Of a stretch of 64,000 nucleotides of DNA, positions 1 to 8,955 are shown piece after piece. The notes under the pieces are model-generated. The model did no database searches. It saw only the letters and a program-made list of their open reading frames with translations, and was not told where the DNA came from. Location: NCBI RefSeq assembly GCF_003814875.1, contig NZ_RKQF01000001.1, forward strand, positions 7,006,001 through 7,070,000, written 5' to 3'. The DNA is from Streptomyces sp. Ag109_O5-1 (lineage in GTDB: Bacteria; Actinomycetota; Actinomycetes; Streptomycetales; Streptomycetaceae). The position numbers were made by a program, and so were the translations under genes. How positions within the stretch are numbered: the first letter of the stretch is position 1; each line of letters begins with the position of its first letter.

Positions 1-194
1 GCCCAGGAGCGGCGAGGTCCCTCGTTACTCGCCGCGCCGACGGGCCGTCGGGGCACCCTGAGCCGCCCCGCCGTCCCCGGGAGGCGGGGCTTCCCCGGCC
101 CCGTCTCCCACCCCGCCCCCCACGGCACCCCCGTCCCCACCCCCACCCCCGCCCACCCCACACTCCGGGCGATACGCGTGCATAGGAGCCCGCG
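1..194. other. Left edge, no supported gene
   Basis: The first ~60 bases could be the tail of an upstream gene: one frame stops at a TGA at 59-61. The fragment is too short to identify. In the usual order a 1-phosphofructokinase (fruK) would precede fruA, but I cannot confirm that here. Bases ~100-165 form a strongly C-rich, G-poor tract just before the fruA ribosome site (AGGAG at 183-187). Confidence 0.4.
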
Positions 195-2291
195 ATGAGC
201 GACATGATCACCGCGGACCTGGTCGATCTCGACCTGTCCGCCGACTCCAAAGAAGCGGCGGCGCGCGCCCTCGCCGAGCGCATGGTGGCCCTGGGCCGGG
301 TGACCGACCTGGACGGCTTCCTCGCCGACGTGGCCGCCCGCGAAGCCCAGATGCCCACCGGCCTCGACGGCGGCATCGGCATCCCGCACTGCCGCAGCGC
401 CCATGTCACCGAGCCGACGCTTGCCTTCGGGCGCAGCGCCGCCGGCGTCGACTTCGGCGCGGCCGACGGCCCCGCCGACCTCATCTTCCTGATCGCGGCT
501 CCCGCCGGCGCCGACGACGCCCACCTCACGATCCTCTCCTCGCTGGCCCGCCAGCTGATGAACAGCGAGTTCACGGACGCGCTGCGGTCGGTGGGCGACG
601 CGGAGACGGCGGCGGCGCTGATCCGCGGCGACGAGAAGCCTGCGACCCCTGCGGCCGAGGGCACCGCGAGCGCCTCCCAGAACACCGCTGCGGCGCCGGC
701 GGCGGCCTCCGCCGGCACCGCAGCGGCCAGCACGAGCACGGGCGCGGGTTCGGACACGGGTTCGGGTGCGGGCTCGGAGGCGGGCGAGCGCCCCTTCCGT
801 ATCGTCGCCGTCACCTCCTGCCCGACCGGCATCGCCCACACCTACATGGCGGCCGAGTCCCTGGAGAACGCGGGCCGCGAGGCGGGCGTCGAACTCGTCG
901 TCGAGACGCAGGGCTCGGCCGGCTTCACCCGGCTCGACCCCGAGGTCATCGCGGCGGCGGACGGCGTGATCTTCGCGCACGACGTCCCGGTGCGCGAGAA
1001 GGACCGCTTCGCCGGCAAGCCCACCATCGACGTCGGCGTGAAGGCGGGCATCAACCGTCCCGCCGAGCTGATCGGCGAGGTCCGCGAGCGGGCGGCCCGC
1101 GGTGAGGTCACCTCCGGTTCCGCGCCGTCCACGCCGGTCGAACGCGCCGGTGACGCCGGCGAGGGCTACGGCACCAAGCTGCGCAAGTGGCTGATGTCCG
1201 GCGTGAGCTACATGGTTCCGTTCGTCGCGGCCGGCGGTCTGCTGATCGCCCTCGGCTTCGCCATCGGCGGCTACAAGGTCAACAAGGCGCCGTCGGTCAT
1301 GGACCACTTCGTGTGGACCCAGGGCGACAGCTGGGCCGCGCTGCTCTTCCAGATCGGTGTCGTCTCCTTCGGCTTCCTGGTCCCGGTCCTCGCGGGCTAC
1401 ATCGCCTACGGCATGGCGGACCGCCCCGGTCTGGTCCCCGGTTTCGTGGGCGGCATGATCGCGTCCACCATCAACGCGGGCTTCCTCGGCGGCCTGGTCG
1501 CCGGTCTGCTGGCCGGTGGCGTGGTGATGGGGATCCAGAAGATCAACATCCCTACGGCGCTGCGCGGCATCATGCCGGTGGTGGTGATCCCGCTGATCTC
1601 CTCGGCGATCGTCGGGTTCCTGATGTTCGTCGTGGTCGGCAAGCCCATTGCCTCCGCCCAGAAGGGCATGACCGACTGGCTGAACGGCCTCTCCGGCTCC
1701 AACGCCATCCTGCTCGGCGCCCTGCTCGGCCTGATGATGTGCTTCGACCTCGGCGGCCCGGTCAACAAGGTCGCGTACACCTTCGCCACCGCCGGTATCG
1801 CGGTCTCCAACCCCAGTGACTCCGCGATGAAGATCATGGCGGCGGTCATGGCGGCCGGCATGGTCCCGCCGCTGGCGATGGCCCTCGCGACCACCGTGCG
1901 CGGCAAGCTCTTCACCCAGACCGAGCGCGAGAACGGCAAGGCCGCCTGGGTGCTGGGCGCCTCCTTCATCTCCGAGGGCGCCATCCCGTTCGCCGCGGCC
2001 GACCCGCTGCGCGTCATCCCGTCCTCGATGGTCGGCGGCGCGATCACCGGCGCCCTGTCGATGGCCTTCGGCGCCACCCTGCGCGCCCCGCACGGCGGCA
2101 TCTTCGTGGTCCCGCTGATCGGCAACCCGTTCCTCTACCTGATCGCCATCGCCGCCGGCGTCTGCGCGACCGCGGCCCTGGTCGTCATCCTGAAGGGCAT
2201 GCGCAAGCCGGCCCAGCAGACCACGGCGGGCGGCTCCGCGGGCGGTGCCGCCGCCGGCGCGAAGGAGGACAGGCAGCCGGTCGCGGCCTGA
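195..2291 (+). CDS. fruA: PTS fructose permease EIIABC
   Basis: This is a membrane phosphotransferase permease that imports fructose and phosphorylates it to fructose-1-phosphate. The 698 residues contain EIIA, EIIB and EIIC in that order. EIIA covers about residues 5-145, with the phosphoryl-accepting His65 in GIPHCR. EIIB covers about 200-300, with Cys209 in VTSCPTGIAHT, typical of the fructose family. EIIC follows from about 325 with multiple hydrophobic helices. An Ala/Ser/Gly-rich linker of about 50 residues joins EIIA and EIIB. The ATG at 195 sits 7 bases after AGGAG. A strong hairpin follows the stop. The usual partner genes fruR and fruK would lie off the left edge. Confidence 0.95.
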   Translation: MSDMITADLVDLDLSADSKEAAARALAERMVALGRVTDLDGFLADVAAREAQMPTGLDGGIGIPHCRSAHVTEPTLAFGRSAAGVDFGAADGPADLIFLIAAPAGADDAHLTILSSLARQLMNSEFTDALRSVGDAETAAALIRGDEKPATPAAEGTASASQNTAAAPAAASAGTAAASTSTGAGSDTGSGAGSEAGERPFRIVAVTSCPTGIAHTYMAAESLENAGREAGVELVVETQGSAGFTRLDPEVIAAADGVIFAHDVPVREKDRFAGKPTIDVGVKAGINRPAELIGEVRERAARGEVTSGSAPSTPVERAGDAGEGYGTKLRKWLMSGVSYMVPFVAAGGLLIALGFAIGGYKVNKAPSVMDHFVWTQGDSWAALLFQIGVVSFGFLVPVLAGYIAYGMADRPGLVPGFVGGMIASTINAGFLGGLVAGLLAGGVVMGIQKINIPTALRGIMPVVVIPLISSAIVGFLMFVVVGKPIASAQKGMTDWLNGLSGSNAILLGALLGLMMCFDLGGPVNKVAYTFATAGIAVSNPSDSAMKIMAAVMAAGMVPPLAMALATTVRGKLFTQTERENGKAAWVLGASFISEGAIPFAAADPLRVIPSSMVGGAITGALSMAFGATLRAPHGGIFVVPLIGNPFLYLIAIAAGVCATAALVVILKGMRKPAQQTTAGGSAGGAAAGAKEDRQPVAA

Positions 2292-2355
2292 TCGACCGCA
2301 CCCCTCTTGTCCCTTTGATTCGCTGTGAGTTGTTCACGGCACCTGCGAGATACGT

Positions 2356-2385
2356 CACGGTCCGGGGCCAAAGTCCCGGACCGTG
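2356..2385 (+). terminator. Terminator after fruA
   Basis: CACGGTCCGGG and CCCGGACCGTG form a perfect 11-bp stem around an 8-base loop. It lies 65 bases after the fruA stop and just before the next start codon. Confidence 0.7.
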
Positions 2386-2401
2386 GTGTGTACTGGGATG
2401 C

Positions 2402-2656
2402 ATGCCTGAGCACGCCTCGACCTTCCAGCTGATCGGCTTCGCCGCGCTCACTCTGGCGACCGTCGCCTGGGCGGTCGTCGTGACGCGTCTGCTGCGCCGC
2501 AACCGCCGTGAGGCCATTGCCTGGCACGCCGCGCGTACCGTGCCCGCCTTCCCGCACCAGCACCCGGAGGCCGGCCCGTCACGGGAGTCCGTCGAACTGA
2601 CCCCGGCCGAACAGGACGCCTTCGCGGGCCTGGTCCGGCGCCTGGGCGGCCGCTGA
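2402..2656 (+). CDS. Small membrane protein, unknown
   Basis: This 84-residue protein has one N-terminal transmembrane helix, about residues 9-28 (FQLIGFAALTLATVAWAVVV). Arg-rich positive charges follow (RLLRRNRREA), and the tail is soluble and polar, ending RRLGGR. This charge pattern suggests a single-pass protein with a cytoplasmic tail. I prefer the ATG at 2402 over the in-frame start at 2315, because the earlier start would place the fruA terminator hairpin inside the gene. I do not recognise a family. Confidence 0.6.
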   Translation: MPEHASTFQLIGFAALTLATVAWAVVVTRLLRRNRREAIAWHAARTVPAFPHQHPEAGPSRESVELTPAEQDAFAGLVRRLGGR

Positions 2657-2672
2657 CCGGCCACCTCGCCGA

Positions 2673-2731
2673 CAGGTCCTGGGCCTCCGGCAGGTCCTGG
2701 GCCTGCCGCGCCGGCAGCTCCTAGGCCTGCC
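2673..2731. repeat. Three imperfect GC-rich direct repeats
   Basis: CAGGTCCTGGGCCT occurs at 2673 and 2691, and a diverged third copy (CAGCTCCTAGGCCTGCC) at 2715. They lie between two convergent genes, and the last copy runs into the 3' end of the minus-strand gene. Confidence 0.5.
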
Positions 2732-3470
2732 GGGCCGCCCGCCGCTCCATCGCGTCCCGGGCCGCGTCCTCCGTCGGATACACCTCGCACATGTGCCGGC
2801 CGTCCTCGGTCGCCGTGTGCTCGACCTCCCACAGGGACAGCTCCCGGCCGTCACGCAGCAGGAACGCGTGCTCGTAGAGCGAGAAACTCAGACCCGCCCG
2901 GCCGGCCCGCCCCGGACGCCCGAACGCCTGCGTGATCTGGTGCGCGAACGCCGTCGTCAGCGCCTGGGTCGTCGCCGTGTCCGGCCGGTCGGCGTTCTCC
3001 GCGCGGCGCAGCAGCCGGCGTGCGTGGTCCGCCGAGTCGTCCGGCACATACACATGCCGGGGCTCGGGGACCGGCGCCGCCGTCGTCATCAGCACCGGCA
3101 GCTCGAAGTCCGGGGCGTCCAGCGGTAACGGCAGCCGCGCGGTCGCGGCCCGCAGCTCCTCCTCGTCGACGTACACCTCGTGCTGCGGTTCGCTGCCCGG
3201 TGCCGTGTTGTGCACGAGCTCCCACAGGGTGACCGCCGAGCCGTCGGCGAGCAGCCAGGTGTGCCGGTACGTCTCCCGGTGCAGCCCCGCGCTGTGGTGC
3301 GCGGAGTGCAGTGAACTGTCGTGCGCCAGGGCGCAGTCCAGCTGCCTTATGGCTTCGTCGGGCAGCTCGAAGGAGTTCAGGGCACTGCCGAGAAGCCGCG
3401 CGAGGTGCTCCTCCGGAGACTCGGGCGACTCGGCTGGTTCGTACGCTGCCGTCTCGTACGGAACGCTCAA
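2721..3470 (-). CDS. Conserved hypothetical, probably DUF6227
   Basis: This 249-residue soluble, acidic protein starts at a TTG (3470) with GGGAG just upstream. It appears to contain two related halves. Residues ~68-110 (HTWLLADGS...LWELVHNT...HEVYVDEEEL) resemble residues ~205-245 (HAFLLRDGR...LWEVEHTA...CEVYPTEDA). This suggests an internal duplication of a small alpha/beta unit. The sequence resembles the Streptomyces family labelled DUF6227. No catalytic residues or signal peptide are evident, and I assign no function. Confidence 0.75.
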   Translation of the reverse strand: MSVPYETAAYEPAESPESPEEHLARLLGSALNSFELPDEAIRQLDCALAHDSSLHSAHHSAGLHRETYRHTWLLADGSAVTLWELVHNTAPGSEPQHEVYVDEEELRAATARLPLPLDAPDFELPVLMTTAAPVPEPRHVYVPDDSADHARRLLRRAENADRPDTATTQALTTAFAHQITQAFGRPGRAGRAGLSFSLYEHAFLLRDGRELSLWEVEHTATEDGRHMCEVYPTEDAARDAMERRAARQA

Positions 3471-3627
3471 GGTTTCTCCCGGCGTTGCTGCATGTCACCT
3501 TGTGGGTGCATACCGTAGCCCCTCGGTCGGACATCATGTCCGGGAACCGAGAAAACGTACGCCGGGAAAACTCGCGGGCCGCGCGAAAAGTTCCCGCGCG
3601 GCCCGACGAACCGTCAGAACCGGCCGG

Positions 3628-4851
3628 TCAGGCCGCGCTTCCCGCGGTCCACTCGCTCCACGACAGGTTCCACCCGTTGAGCCCGTTGTCCGGCTGCACG
3701 GTCTTGTCGGGCGAGTTCTTCACGATCACGACGTCCCCGACGAGCGAGTTGTCGTAGAACCACTTGGCCGTCGTGTCACCCTGCGCGCCCTGCACGTCCG
3801 CCATTCCCACACAGCCGTGGCTGGTGCCCTGCTGCCCGAACGGCGGGTTGGACTTGTTGTACCAGTAGTTCCCGTGGATGAACGTCCCCGACGTCGTCAG
3901 CCGCATCGCGTGCGGCACGTCCGGGATGTCGTACTCCCCGCCGAGGCCGACCGTCTGGCTGTTCATCCGGGTCTGGGTGAACTTCTCGGAGATCACCATC
4001 TGCCCGTTGTACGTCGTGTGCTCCGGGCTGCCCGTGGACACCGGCACCGACTTGAGGAGCTTGCCGTCCCGCATCACGGTCATGGTCTGCGTGTTCGCGT
4101 CCACCGTGGAGACCTGCGAACGTCCGACGGTGAAGGTCACCGTCTTCTTCTGCACCCCGTAGACGCCGTTCGCGCCCTCGACCCCGTCCAGGTCGATCTT
4201 CATCGTGACCTTGGAGCCGGCCTTCCAGTAGTCCTGCGGCCGGAAGTCCAGCCGCTGCGACCCGAACCAGTGCCCCACCACCTGCTGGCCGCTGCTGGAG
4301 GTGACCGTGATGTGCGACTGCACGGCCTTCCTGTCGGTGATGACCTTGTCGAAGTCGAACGACACCGGCATCCCGACACCGACCGTCGTCCCGTTGTCCG
4401 GTGTGTACGTCCCGATGTAGCTGTTCGCCGAGTTGACGGTGGTGAAGATGGAGTTGGCCGCCGCCGTGAGCCCCTTGGCGTCCTTCGCGGTCGCCGATAT
4501 CTCGTACTTCGTGCCGCGCTCCAGCTGCTCCTTCGGCTTCCAGGTGCTGCCGTCCGCCGAGACGGTGCCGGCCACGGCCTGCCCCGACCCCGACACGGTC
4601 ATCTTCACGTCGGCCAGCTTGCCGCCGCTGACCTGCACGCCGGTCGTGTTGATGGACGCGCCGGTCGAGCCGTCCTTCGCCGAGATCGCGATCTTCGCCG
4701 TGGACGTCTTGGCGGCGCTGTCCTGCCCGCCCTTGCCGTCGTCGGTTTTGGCGTCGGCGTTGCCGCCGCAGGCGGTGAGGGTGAGGGTGCCGACCAACAG
4801 GGCGGCACAGGCCCCCAGTGCGCGCCGCGCTGAAATGTTCGGCGTTGTCAC
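3628..4851 (-). CDS. L,D-transpeptidase lipoprotein (Ig-like/YkuD)
   Basis: This 407-residue exported lipoprotein cross-links peptidoglycan stem peptides (3-3 links) outside the membrane. The N-terminus has a signal sequence ending in the lipobox LTAC, followed by Gly. Two bacterial Ig-like domains come next, about residues 45-240. The C-terminal YkuD domain carries the SHGC motif with catalytic Cys347 and an upstream His in FIHGN. I chose the GTG at 4851 because GGAG lies 7 bases upstream and it puts the signal peptide at the N-terminus. The longer frame to 4974 adds a non-conserved stretch. The architecture matches actinobacterial LdtMt2-type enzymes. Confidence 0.92.
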   Translation of the reverse strand: MTTPNISARRALGACAALLVGTLTLTACGGNADAKTDDGKGGQDSAAKTSTAKIAISAKDGSTGASINTTGVQVSGGKLADVKMTVSGSGQAVAGTVSADGSTWKPKEQLERGTKYEISATAKDAKGLTAAANSIFTTVNSANSYIGTYTPDNGTTVGVGMPVSFDFDKVITDRKAVQSHITVTSSSGQQVVGHWFGSQRLDFRPQDYWKAGSKVTMKIDLDGVEGANGVYGVQKKTVTFTVGRSQVSTVDANTQTMTVMRDGKLLKSVPVSTGSPEHTTYNGQMVISEKFTQTRMNSQTVGLGGEYDIPDVPHAMRLTTSGTFIHGNYWYNKSNPPFGQQGTSHGCVGMADVQGAQGDTTAKWFYDNSLVGDVVIVKNSPDKTVQPDNGLNGWNLSWSEWTAGSAA

Positions 4852-5017
4852 GGGCTGCTCCAGGTTCTTGTGATGTGCGTGATCCGTGCCAGTGCGTGGG
4901 GAAAGAGGCCGGAGGCCCCAGTCGGGGTTCCCTCCGGCGCTCGCTGACGCCATCACGTGACAGAACCAGGACAATCGACAGGTACCCGCAAGGATTTGGG
5001 CGGGACTCTCGCCGCCG

Positions 5018-6043
5018 TCACCGCGTCCCGTACAACTCCCGGTACGACGGCCACACTCCGCCCGGCCCGGCCACCGGCTCGGCGGCCCGCACCGCCCGCA
5101 CGATCGCCCGCGTCACCAGGTCCGCGCCCGCCGCGAGGATCTCGTTGAGCGCCAACGGGCTCGCGTCCAGCGGGCGGGCGCCCGTCGCCAGCGCGAACAC
5201 CGTGTCCCCGTCGTGCAGCAGGTGCACCGGACGAACGGCGCGCGCGATCCCGTCGTGCGCCGTCCCGGCCAGCTTCTGCGCCTGCGCCTTGGAGAGTTCG
5301 GCGTCGGTCGCGACCACCGCGAGGGTGGTGTTGAGCGGCGGGAGCCCGTTCTGGGCGGCGGCCTCGGCGAGCCGCCGGCGCGCCGCCTCGTGCACGCGCT
5401 CCTCGGGGTACTCCACCCGCCCCTGGAACAACTCCCCGTACAACACGCCCGTTTCGGGGTCCAGCACCTCGCCGGCGGCGTTGGCCACCACCAGTGCGGC
5501 CACCGTGATCCCCGAGTCCAGCACGGTGCTCGCGCTGCCCACCCCGCCCTTCAGCCCGCCGGCCACCGCGCCTGTACCGGCGCCCACGCACCCCTCCCGT
5601 ACCGGCGCCCCCGGCGCGCTCGCCGCGGCCTCCTCGACCGCCGCCCGCCCCGCAGCCGCGTCCGGCCGGGCCCGGAAGTCCCCGCCCCGCCCCAGGTCGA
5701 AGATGCAGGCGGCGGGCACCACCGGCACGACATGCGCCGGATCCGGCCCCACCCGCACCCCGCGCCCCCGCTCCTCCAGCCAGGCCATCACCCCGGACGC
5801 CGCGTCCAGCCCGTAGGCGCTGCCGCCCGTGAGCACGATCGCCTCCGCCCGCTGCACCAGGTTGCGCGGGTCGAGCGCGTCCGTCTCCTTGGTGCCCGGA
5901 CCGCCGCCGCGCACGTCCACGGCGGCGACCGCGCCCCCTTCGGGAGCGAGCACGACCGTGGTGCCGGTGAGCCGGCCGTCGCCCCTGAGGGTCGCGTGCC
6001 CGACCCGCAGCCCGGTCACATCCGTCAATGCGTCAACTGTCAT
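5018..6043 (-). CDS. P1 family peptidase (DmpA/S58-like)
   Basis: This 341-residue protein is of the P1/DmpA family of N-terminal-nucleophile aminopeptidases and D-esterases. These proteins cleave themselves to expose a Ser or Thr nucleophile. The N-terminus has the family's LTDVTGLRVGHAT motif. Gly-rich segments GGSAYGLDAA and GGLKGGVGSAST follow; the latter is the likely self-cleavage region with a candidate Ser nucleophile. The ATG at 6043 is well placed. No signal peptide is seen, so it is probably cytoplasmic. The physiological substrate cannot be deduced. Confidence 0.88.
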   Translation of the reverse strand: MTVDALTDVTGLRVGHATLRGDGRLTGTTVVLAPEGGAVAAVDVRGGGPGTKETDALDPRNLVQRAEAIVLTGGSAYGLDAASGVMAWLEERGRGVRVGPDPAHVVPVVPAACIFDLGRGGDFRARPDAAAGRAAVEEAAASAPGAPVREGCVGAGTGAVAGGLKGGVGSASTVLDSGITVAALVVANAAGEVLDPETGVLYGELFQGRVEYPEERVHEAARRRLAEAAAQNGLPPLNTTLAVVATDAELSKAQAQKLAGTAHDGIARAVRPVHLLHDGDTVFALATGARPLDASPLALNEILAAGADLVTRAIVRAVRAAEPVAGPGGVWPSYRELYGTR

Positions 6044-6104
6044 GACGGCCAGTCTGCCCAGCCCGCCACGGTTGCGAAGCGGCCGGGAGGCGGTGCGGAG
6101 GCGG

Positions 6105-7343
6105 TCAGGAGGCGGCCGCGGTGGCGTCCGCCGGGCGCCCGGGGCGGGTCGCGCGCGCCGTCAGGGTCGTCCCGGTCGCCACCGCCAGCGCCGACACGAC
6201 ACCCGCCGCCGGCACCGCCCAGTCGCCCAGGAAGGTGCAGCAGATCACCAGCAGCGCCGTGACCGGCAGCACCAGCTGCTGGGCGATGCCGATCTTGAAG
6301 TGGCGCGAGTGCAGCGCCCACACGGTCAGCAGGTACAGCGCCGTCGGCAGGGTCACGGCAGCCGAGGCGGCGAGCGTGGAGATGTGTGCCTTGCCGACCG
6401 CCTCCTCGACGGCCACCTCCAGGCCCGCGCCGATCGAGGCCGCCGCCGAGAAGATCAGGTAGTGGCCGTAACCCCACAGGAACGACTGCCTGTTGGAGCG
6501 CAGATGGCCGCTGATCGGCACCACGAAGTAGATCCACCACGCGGAGAAGACGATCAGCAGGCCGCCCGCCGCGATCGGCAGCAGTTCGCCCAGCGCGTCG
6601 TGCTCGGCGACGGCCGACTTCACGGCGACCGTCGCCGCCGAGATGGTCTCCCCGAGCACGATGATCGTGAACAGCCCGTAGCGCTCGGCGATGTGGTGCG
6701 GATGCCAGGAGGTCGTGTAGTCCTTCTCCGCGTACAGCGGGACGCACATCTCGGCGATCGCCATCACCAGGAACACCCAGGCGCGCGCGTGCTCCGGCAG
6801 CAGCACCAGCCCCAGCCAGCCGACCATGCACAGCAGCACGCCGCCCGCGTACCGCAGCGCCATGGTCCGCTCCGCGCCGTCGGCCCATCGCGCGGCCCTC
6901 AGCCACTGCCCGGCCATCGCCAGCCGCATGATCACATAGCCCAGCCAGACCACCAGGTAGTCGTGGACCGTGAACGCCTGCGAGATACCGGCCGCCAGCA
7001 CCAGGACACCGGCGATCTGGACCAGGGTGACGACCCGGTAGAGCGCGTCGTCGTTGTCGTACGCCGAGGAGAACCAGGTGAAGTTCATCCAGGCCCACCA
7101 GATCGCGAAGAACTGCATCGCGTAGTTCAGGACGCCGCCGCCCGCGTGCCCCGCCGCGACGGCGTGCATCAGCTCCCCGCCCGCCTGCGCGATGGCCACC
7201 ACGAAGCACAGGTCGAAGAAGAGCTCGAGCGGCGAGGCCACGCGGTGGGCCTCGTCGCGCCCGCGCGCGGTGAGCCGGCGCAGCGGCCGGAGGGGCTGGG
7301 GCGCGCCATGGGAGGCGGGCGCCGGAGTGGAACTCGACGTCAT
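6105..7343 (-). CDS. ltrA: Low temperature requirement protein A (LtrA)
   Basis: This 412-residue polytopic membrane protein is of the LtrA family, named from Listeria growth at low temperature. Its biochemical role is not established. Motifs include LELFFDLCFVVAIAQ near the N-terminus and ERYGLFTIIVLGE in the middle, both characteristic of the family. About twelve hydrophobic helices are visible. It reads from the ATG at 7343, and 61 bases separate it from the P1 peptidase start. Confidence 0.9.
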   Translation of the reverse strand: MTSSSTPAPASHGAPQPLRPLRRLTARGRDEAHRVASPLELFFDLCFVVAIAQAGGELMHAVAAGHAGGGVLNYAMQFFAIWWAWMNFTWFSSAYDNDDALYRVVTLVQIAGVLVLAAGISQAFTVHDYLVVWLGYVIMRLAMAGQWLRAARWADGAERTMALRYAGGVLLCMVGWLGLVLLPEHARAWVFLVMAIAEMCVPLYAEKDYTTSWHPHHIAERYGLFTIIVLGETISAATVAVKSAVAEHDALGELLPIAAGGLLIVFSAWWIYFVVPISGHLRSNRQSFLWGYGHYLIFSAAASIGAGLEVAVEEAVGKAHISTLAASAAVTLPTALYLLTVWALHSRHFKIGIAQQLVLPVTALLVICCTFLGDWAVPAAGVVSALAVATGTTLTARATRPGRPADATAAAS

Positions 7344-7453
7344 GCCCCCCAGCAGAGCAGAAAACCGCGGCGATATCGCGTGCGGGGGCCGGTAGCGGGG
7401 CCTGCGGAGGCGGCTCGCCCGGGGCGGCGCCGGGTGCGCCGTACCCTTGTGGC

Positions 7454-7642
7454 ATGAGTACCGCCCCCGAGCCCGCCTCCGCGCCCGAGCCGCGTGACCC
7501 GAAGGCTGCGCTGATCTTCGACGACCCGCTGGACCGGCAGTCCTCGGACGACACGGACCGCGGGTGGGGCGAGCGCCCGGCGGGGGACTCCGCGGCCGAC
7601 CTCAAGCGCTTCCTCGACGAGAAGCCGCCCCACCACCTGTGA
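7454..7642 (+). CDS. Small hypothetical protein
   Basis: This 62-residue acidic, proline-rich and probably disordered protein contains ALIFDDPLDR and ends LKRFLDEKPPHHL. No ribosome site is present. Instead a -10-like TACCCT (7442-7447) lies 6 bases before the ATG, which suggests a leaderless transcript. It is divergent from ltrA and convergent with mscL. The function is unknown. Confidence 0.6.
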   Translation: MSTAPEPASAPEPRDPKAALIFDDPLDRQSSDDTDRGWGERPAGDSAADLKRFLDEKPPHHL

Positions 7643-7664
7643 TCCCGCCCCGGCGAGGCCCTGG

Positions 7665-8126
7665 TCAGCGTTCGTAGCGGCCCTGCGTACCCCGCTGCGC
7701 GACCAGCTCGTCGCGGATCTGCTTGAGCACCTCCAGCTCGGTCACCTCCATGACCTCGTGCGTGCCCTCGCGCGCCTTGCGGCGGGCCTCCACCCGGGCC
7801 AGGTACTTGGCCATCGGCAGGACCATCAGGAAGTACACGACCGCCGCGGTGATCACGAAGTTCAGCGCGGATCCGAGGACCGAGCCCCACATCAGCTGGA
7901 TGCCGTGGCTTCCATGGCAGGACGAGCTCAGGCATGAGCTGTAGTTGTCGAGGCTCGTCGTGCCGACCGCGCCGACCAGCGGGTTGATGAGCCCCTTCAC
8001 CACCGAGTTGACGATGTTGGTGAAGGCGGCGCCGATGACCACCGCGACTGCCAGATCGACGACGTTGCCGCGCATCAGGAAGGCCTTGAAGCCGTTCCAG
8101 ATGCTCGGTTCGTTCTTCGCGCTCAC
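7665..8126 (-). CDS. mscL: Large-conductance mechanosensitive channel
   Basis: MscL forms a homopentameric channel that opens under high membrane tension and releases solutes during hypo-osmotic shock. The 153 residues start with an amphipathic N-terminus, then FLMRGNVVDLAVAVVIGAAF in TM1. A periplasmic loop with two Cys residues follows, then TM2 and a charged cytoplasmic helix. The GTG start at 8126 is preceded by GAGGAGAG at proper spacing. The track to 8150 would add eight residues outside the family. mscL at this location matches the mycobacterial order near the FmdB and galU genes. Confidence 0.95.
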   Translation of the reverse strand: MSAKNEPSIWNGFKAFLMRGNVVDLAVAVVIGAAFTNIVNSVVKGLINPLVGAVGTTSLDNYSSCLSSSCHGSHGIQLMWGSVLGSALNFVITAAVVYFLMVLPMAKYLARVEARRKAREGTHEVMEVTELEVLKQIRDELVAQRGTQGRYER

Positions 8127-8264
8127 CTCGGGGACTCTCCTCGTGTGCACAGGGTGTGGAACAAAGTGCTCCGCAACCTACGTCACCGTGCCGCCATTCG
8201 GCCCCATCCAGTAGCTCGAATGAGCGATTTGACATCATTCGGCCGATAAATTTCCCCAGGCTGT

Positions 8265-8837
8265 TCAGCACAACGTCACCGCCAGCCGGGTCGTGGCGCT
8301 CGCGCCGACCAGCCGCGCCGCCGTTGCGCGCGGCACCGAGAGCACGACCAGCGCCCCGCTCTCCGCGCTCCCGCCGGCCGGCTCCGGCACTTCCGTGACC
8401 CGCACCCCGCGCGCGACCACCCGGGCCTCCCCGCCCGAGGCGGGATCCCCGGCTGCGATGACGTCCACCCGGTCACCGGGGCGCAACAGCCGGACGGTGG
8501 CCGCGTCGGCGATCCGCACCGGCGCCGTCACCATGTCCACGGGCGGGACGTGCCGTCGTTCCGGCTGGGCGGCCGGATGCCCCCGGGCCCGCTCGGCGCG
8601 CAGGGGATCCGGGGCGGCACGCGGCCCGGCCGCGACGAGCGCCGCCGTCACCGCCAGGCCGGCGGCGAGGGCCCGCCTGCGGTGGCGCAGCAGCCGTTGC
8701 AGCCGATACCGCACGCCGCGTACGCGCACCGGGTCGAAGTGCGGGACCTTGCAGGTGGCGGGGGCGTCCGTGCCGGGCGGGCCCGGGGCACGGAGGGGAG
8801 ACGGAAGAGCGGGGGAGGGGGACGGGGGAACGGACAT
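8265..8837 (-). CDS. SAF-domain (RcpC/CpaB-like) protein
   Basis: This 190-residue protein has a proline-rich N-terminus, one transmembrane helix (about 58-75, LAAGLAVTAALVAAG) and an extracytoplasmic SAF-like domain. That domain includes VRIADAATVRLLRPGDRVDV, typical of the CpaB/RcpC proteins of Flp-type pili. No pilus genes lie nearby, so a pilus role is not supported by context. Starts at 8837 (ATG) or a few codons upstream are both possible. Confidence 0.75.
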   Translation of the reverse strand: MSVPPSPSPALPSPLRAPGPPGTDAPATCKVPHFDPVRVRGVRYRLQRLLRHRRRALAAGLAVTAALVAAGPRAAPDPLRAERARGHPAAQPERRHVPPVDMVTAPVRIADAATVRLLRPGDRVDVIAAGDPASGGEARVVARGVRVTEVPEPAGGSAESGALVVLSVPRATAARLVGASATTRLAVTLC

Positions 8838-8955
8838 GTGGATCACCGCCTGCGACGAGGAATCGGCTTGCGGGACCACGATGAGGTCTCGCGCCGAAAC
8901 GCGCCGGAGCCGGTGCGCTACCGACCGGTTGTGGAAAACTCCGTCACCCCGAGGG

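Noticed and set aside
1..61. C-terminus of fruK
   Set aside because: A stop at 59-61 in one frame is compatible, but fewer than 20 codons are present and none match a kinase motif I can recognise.
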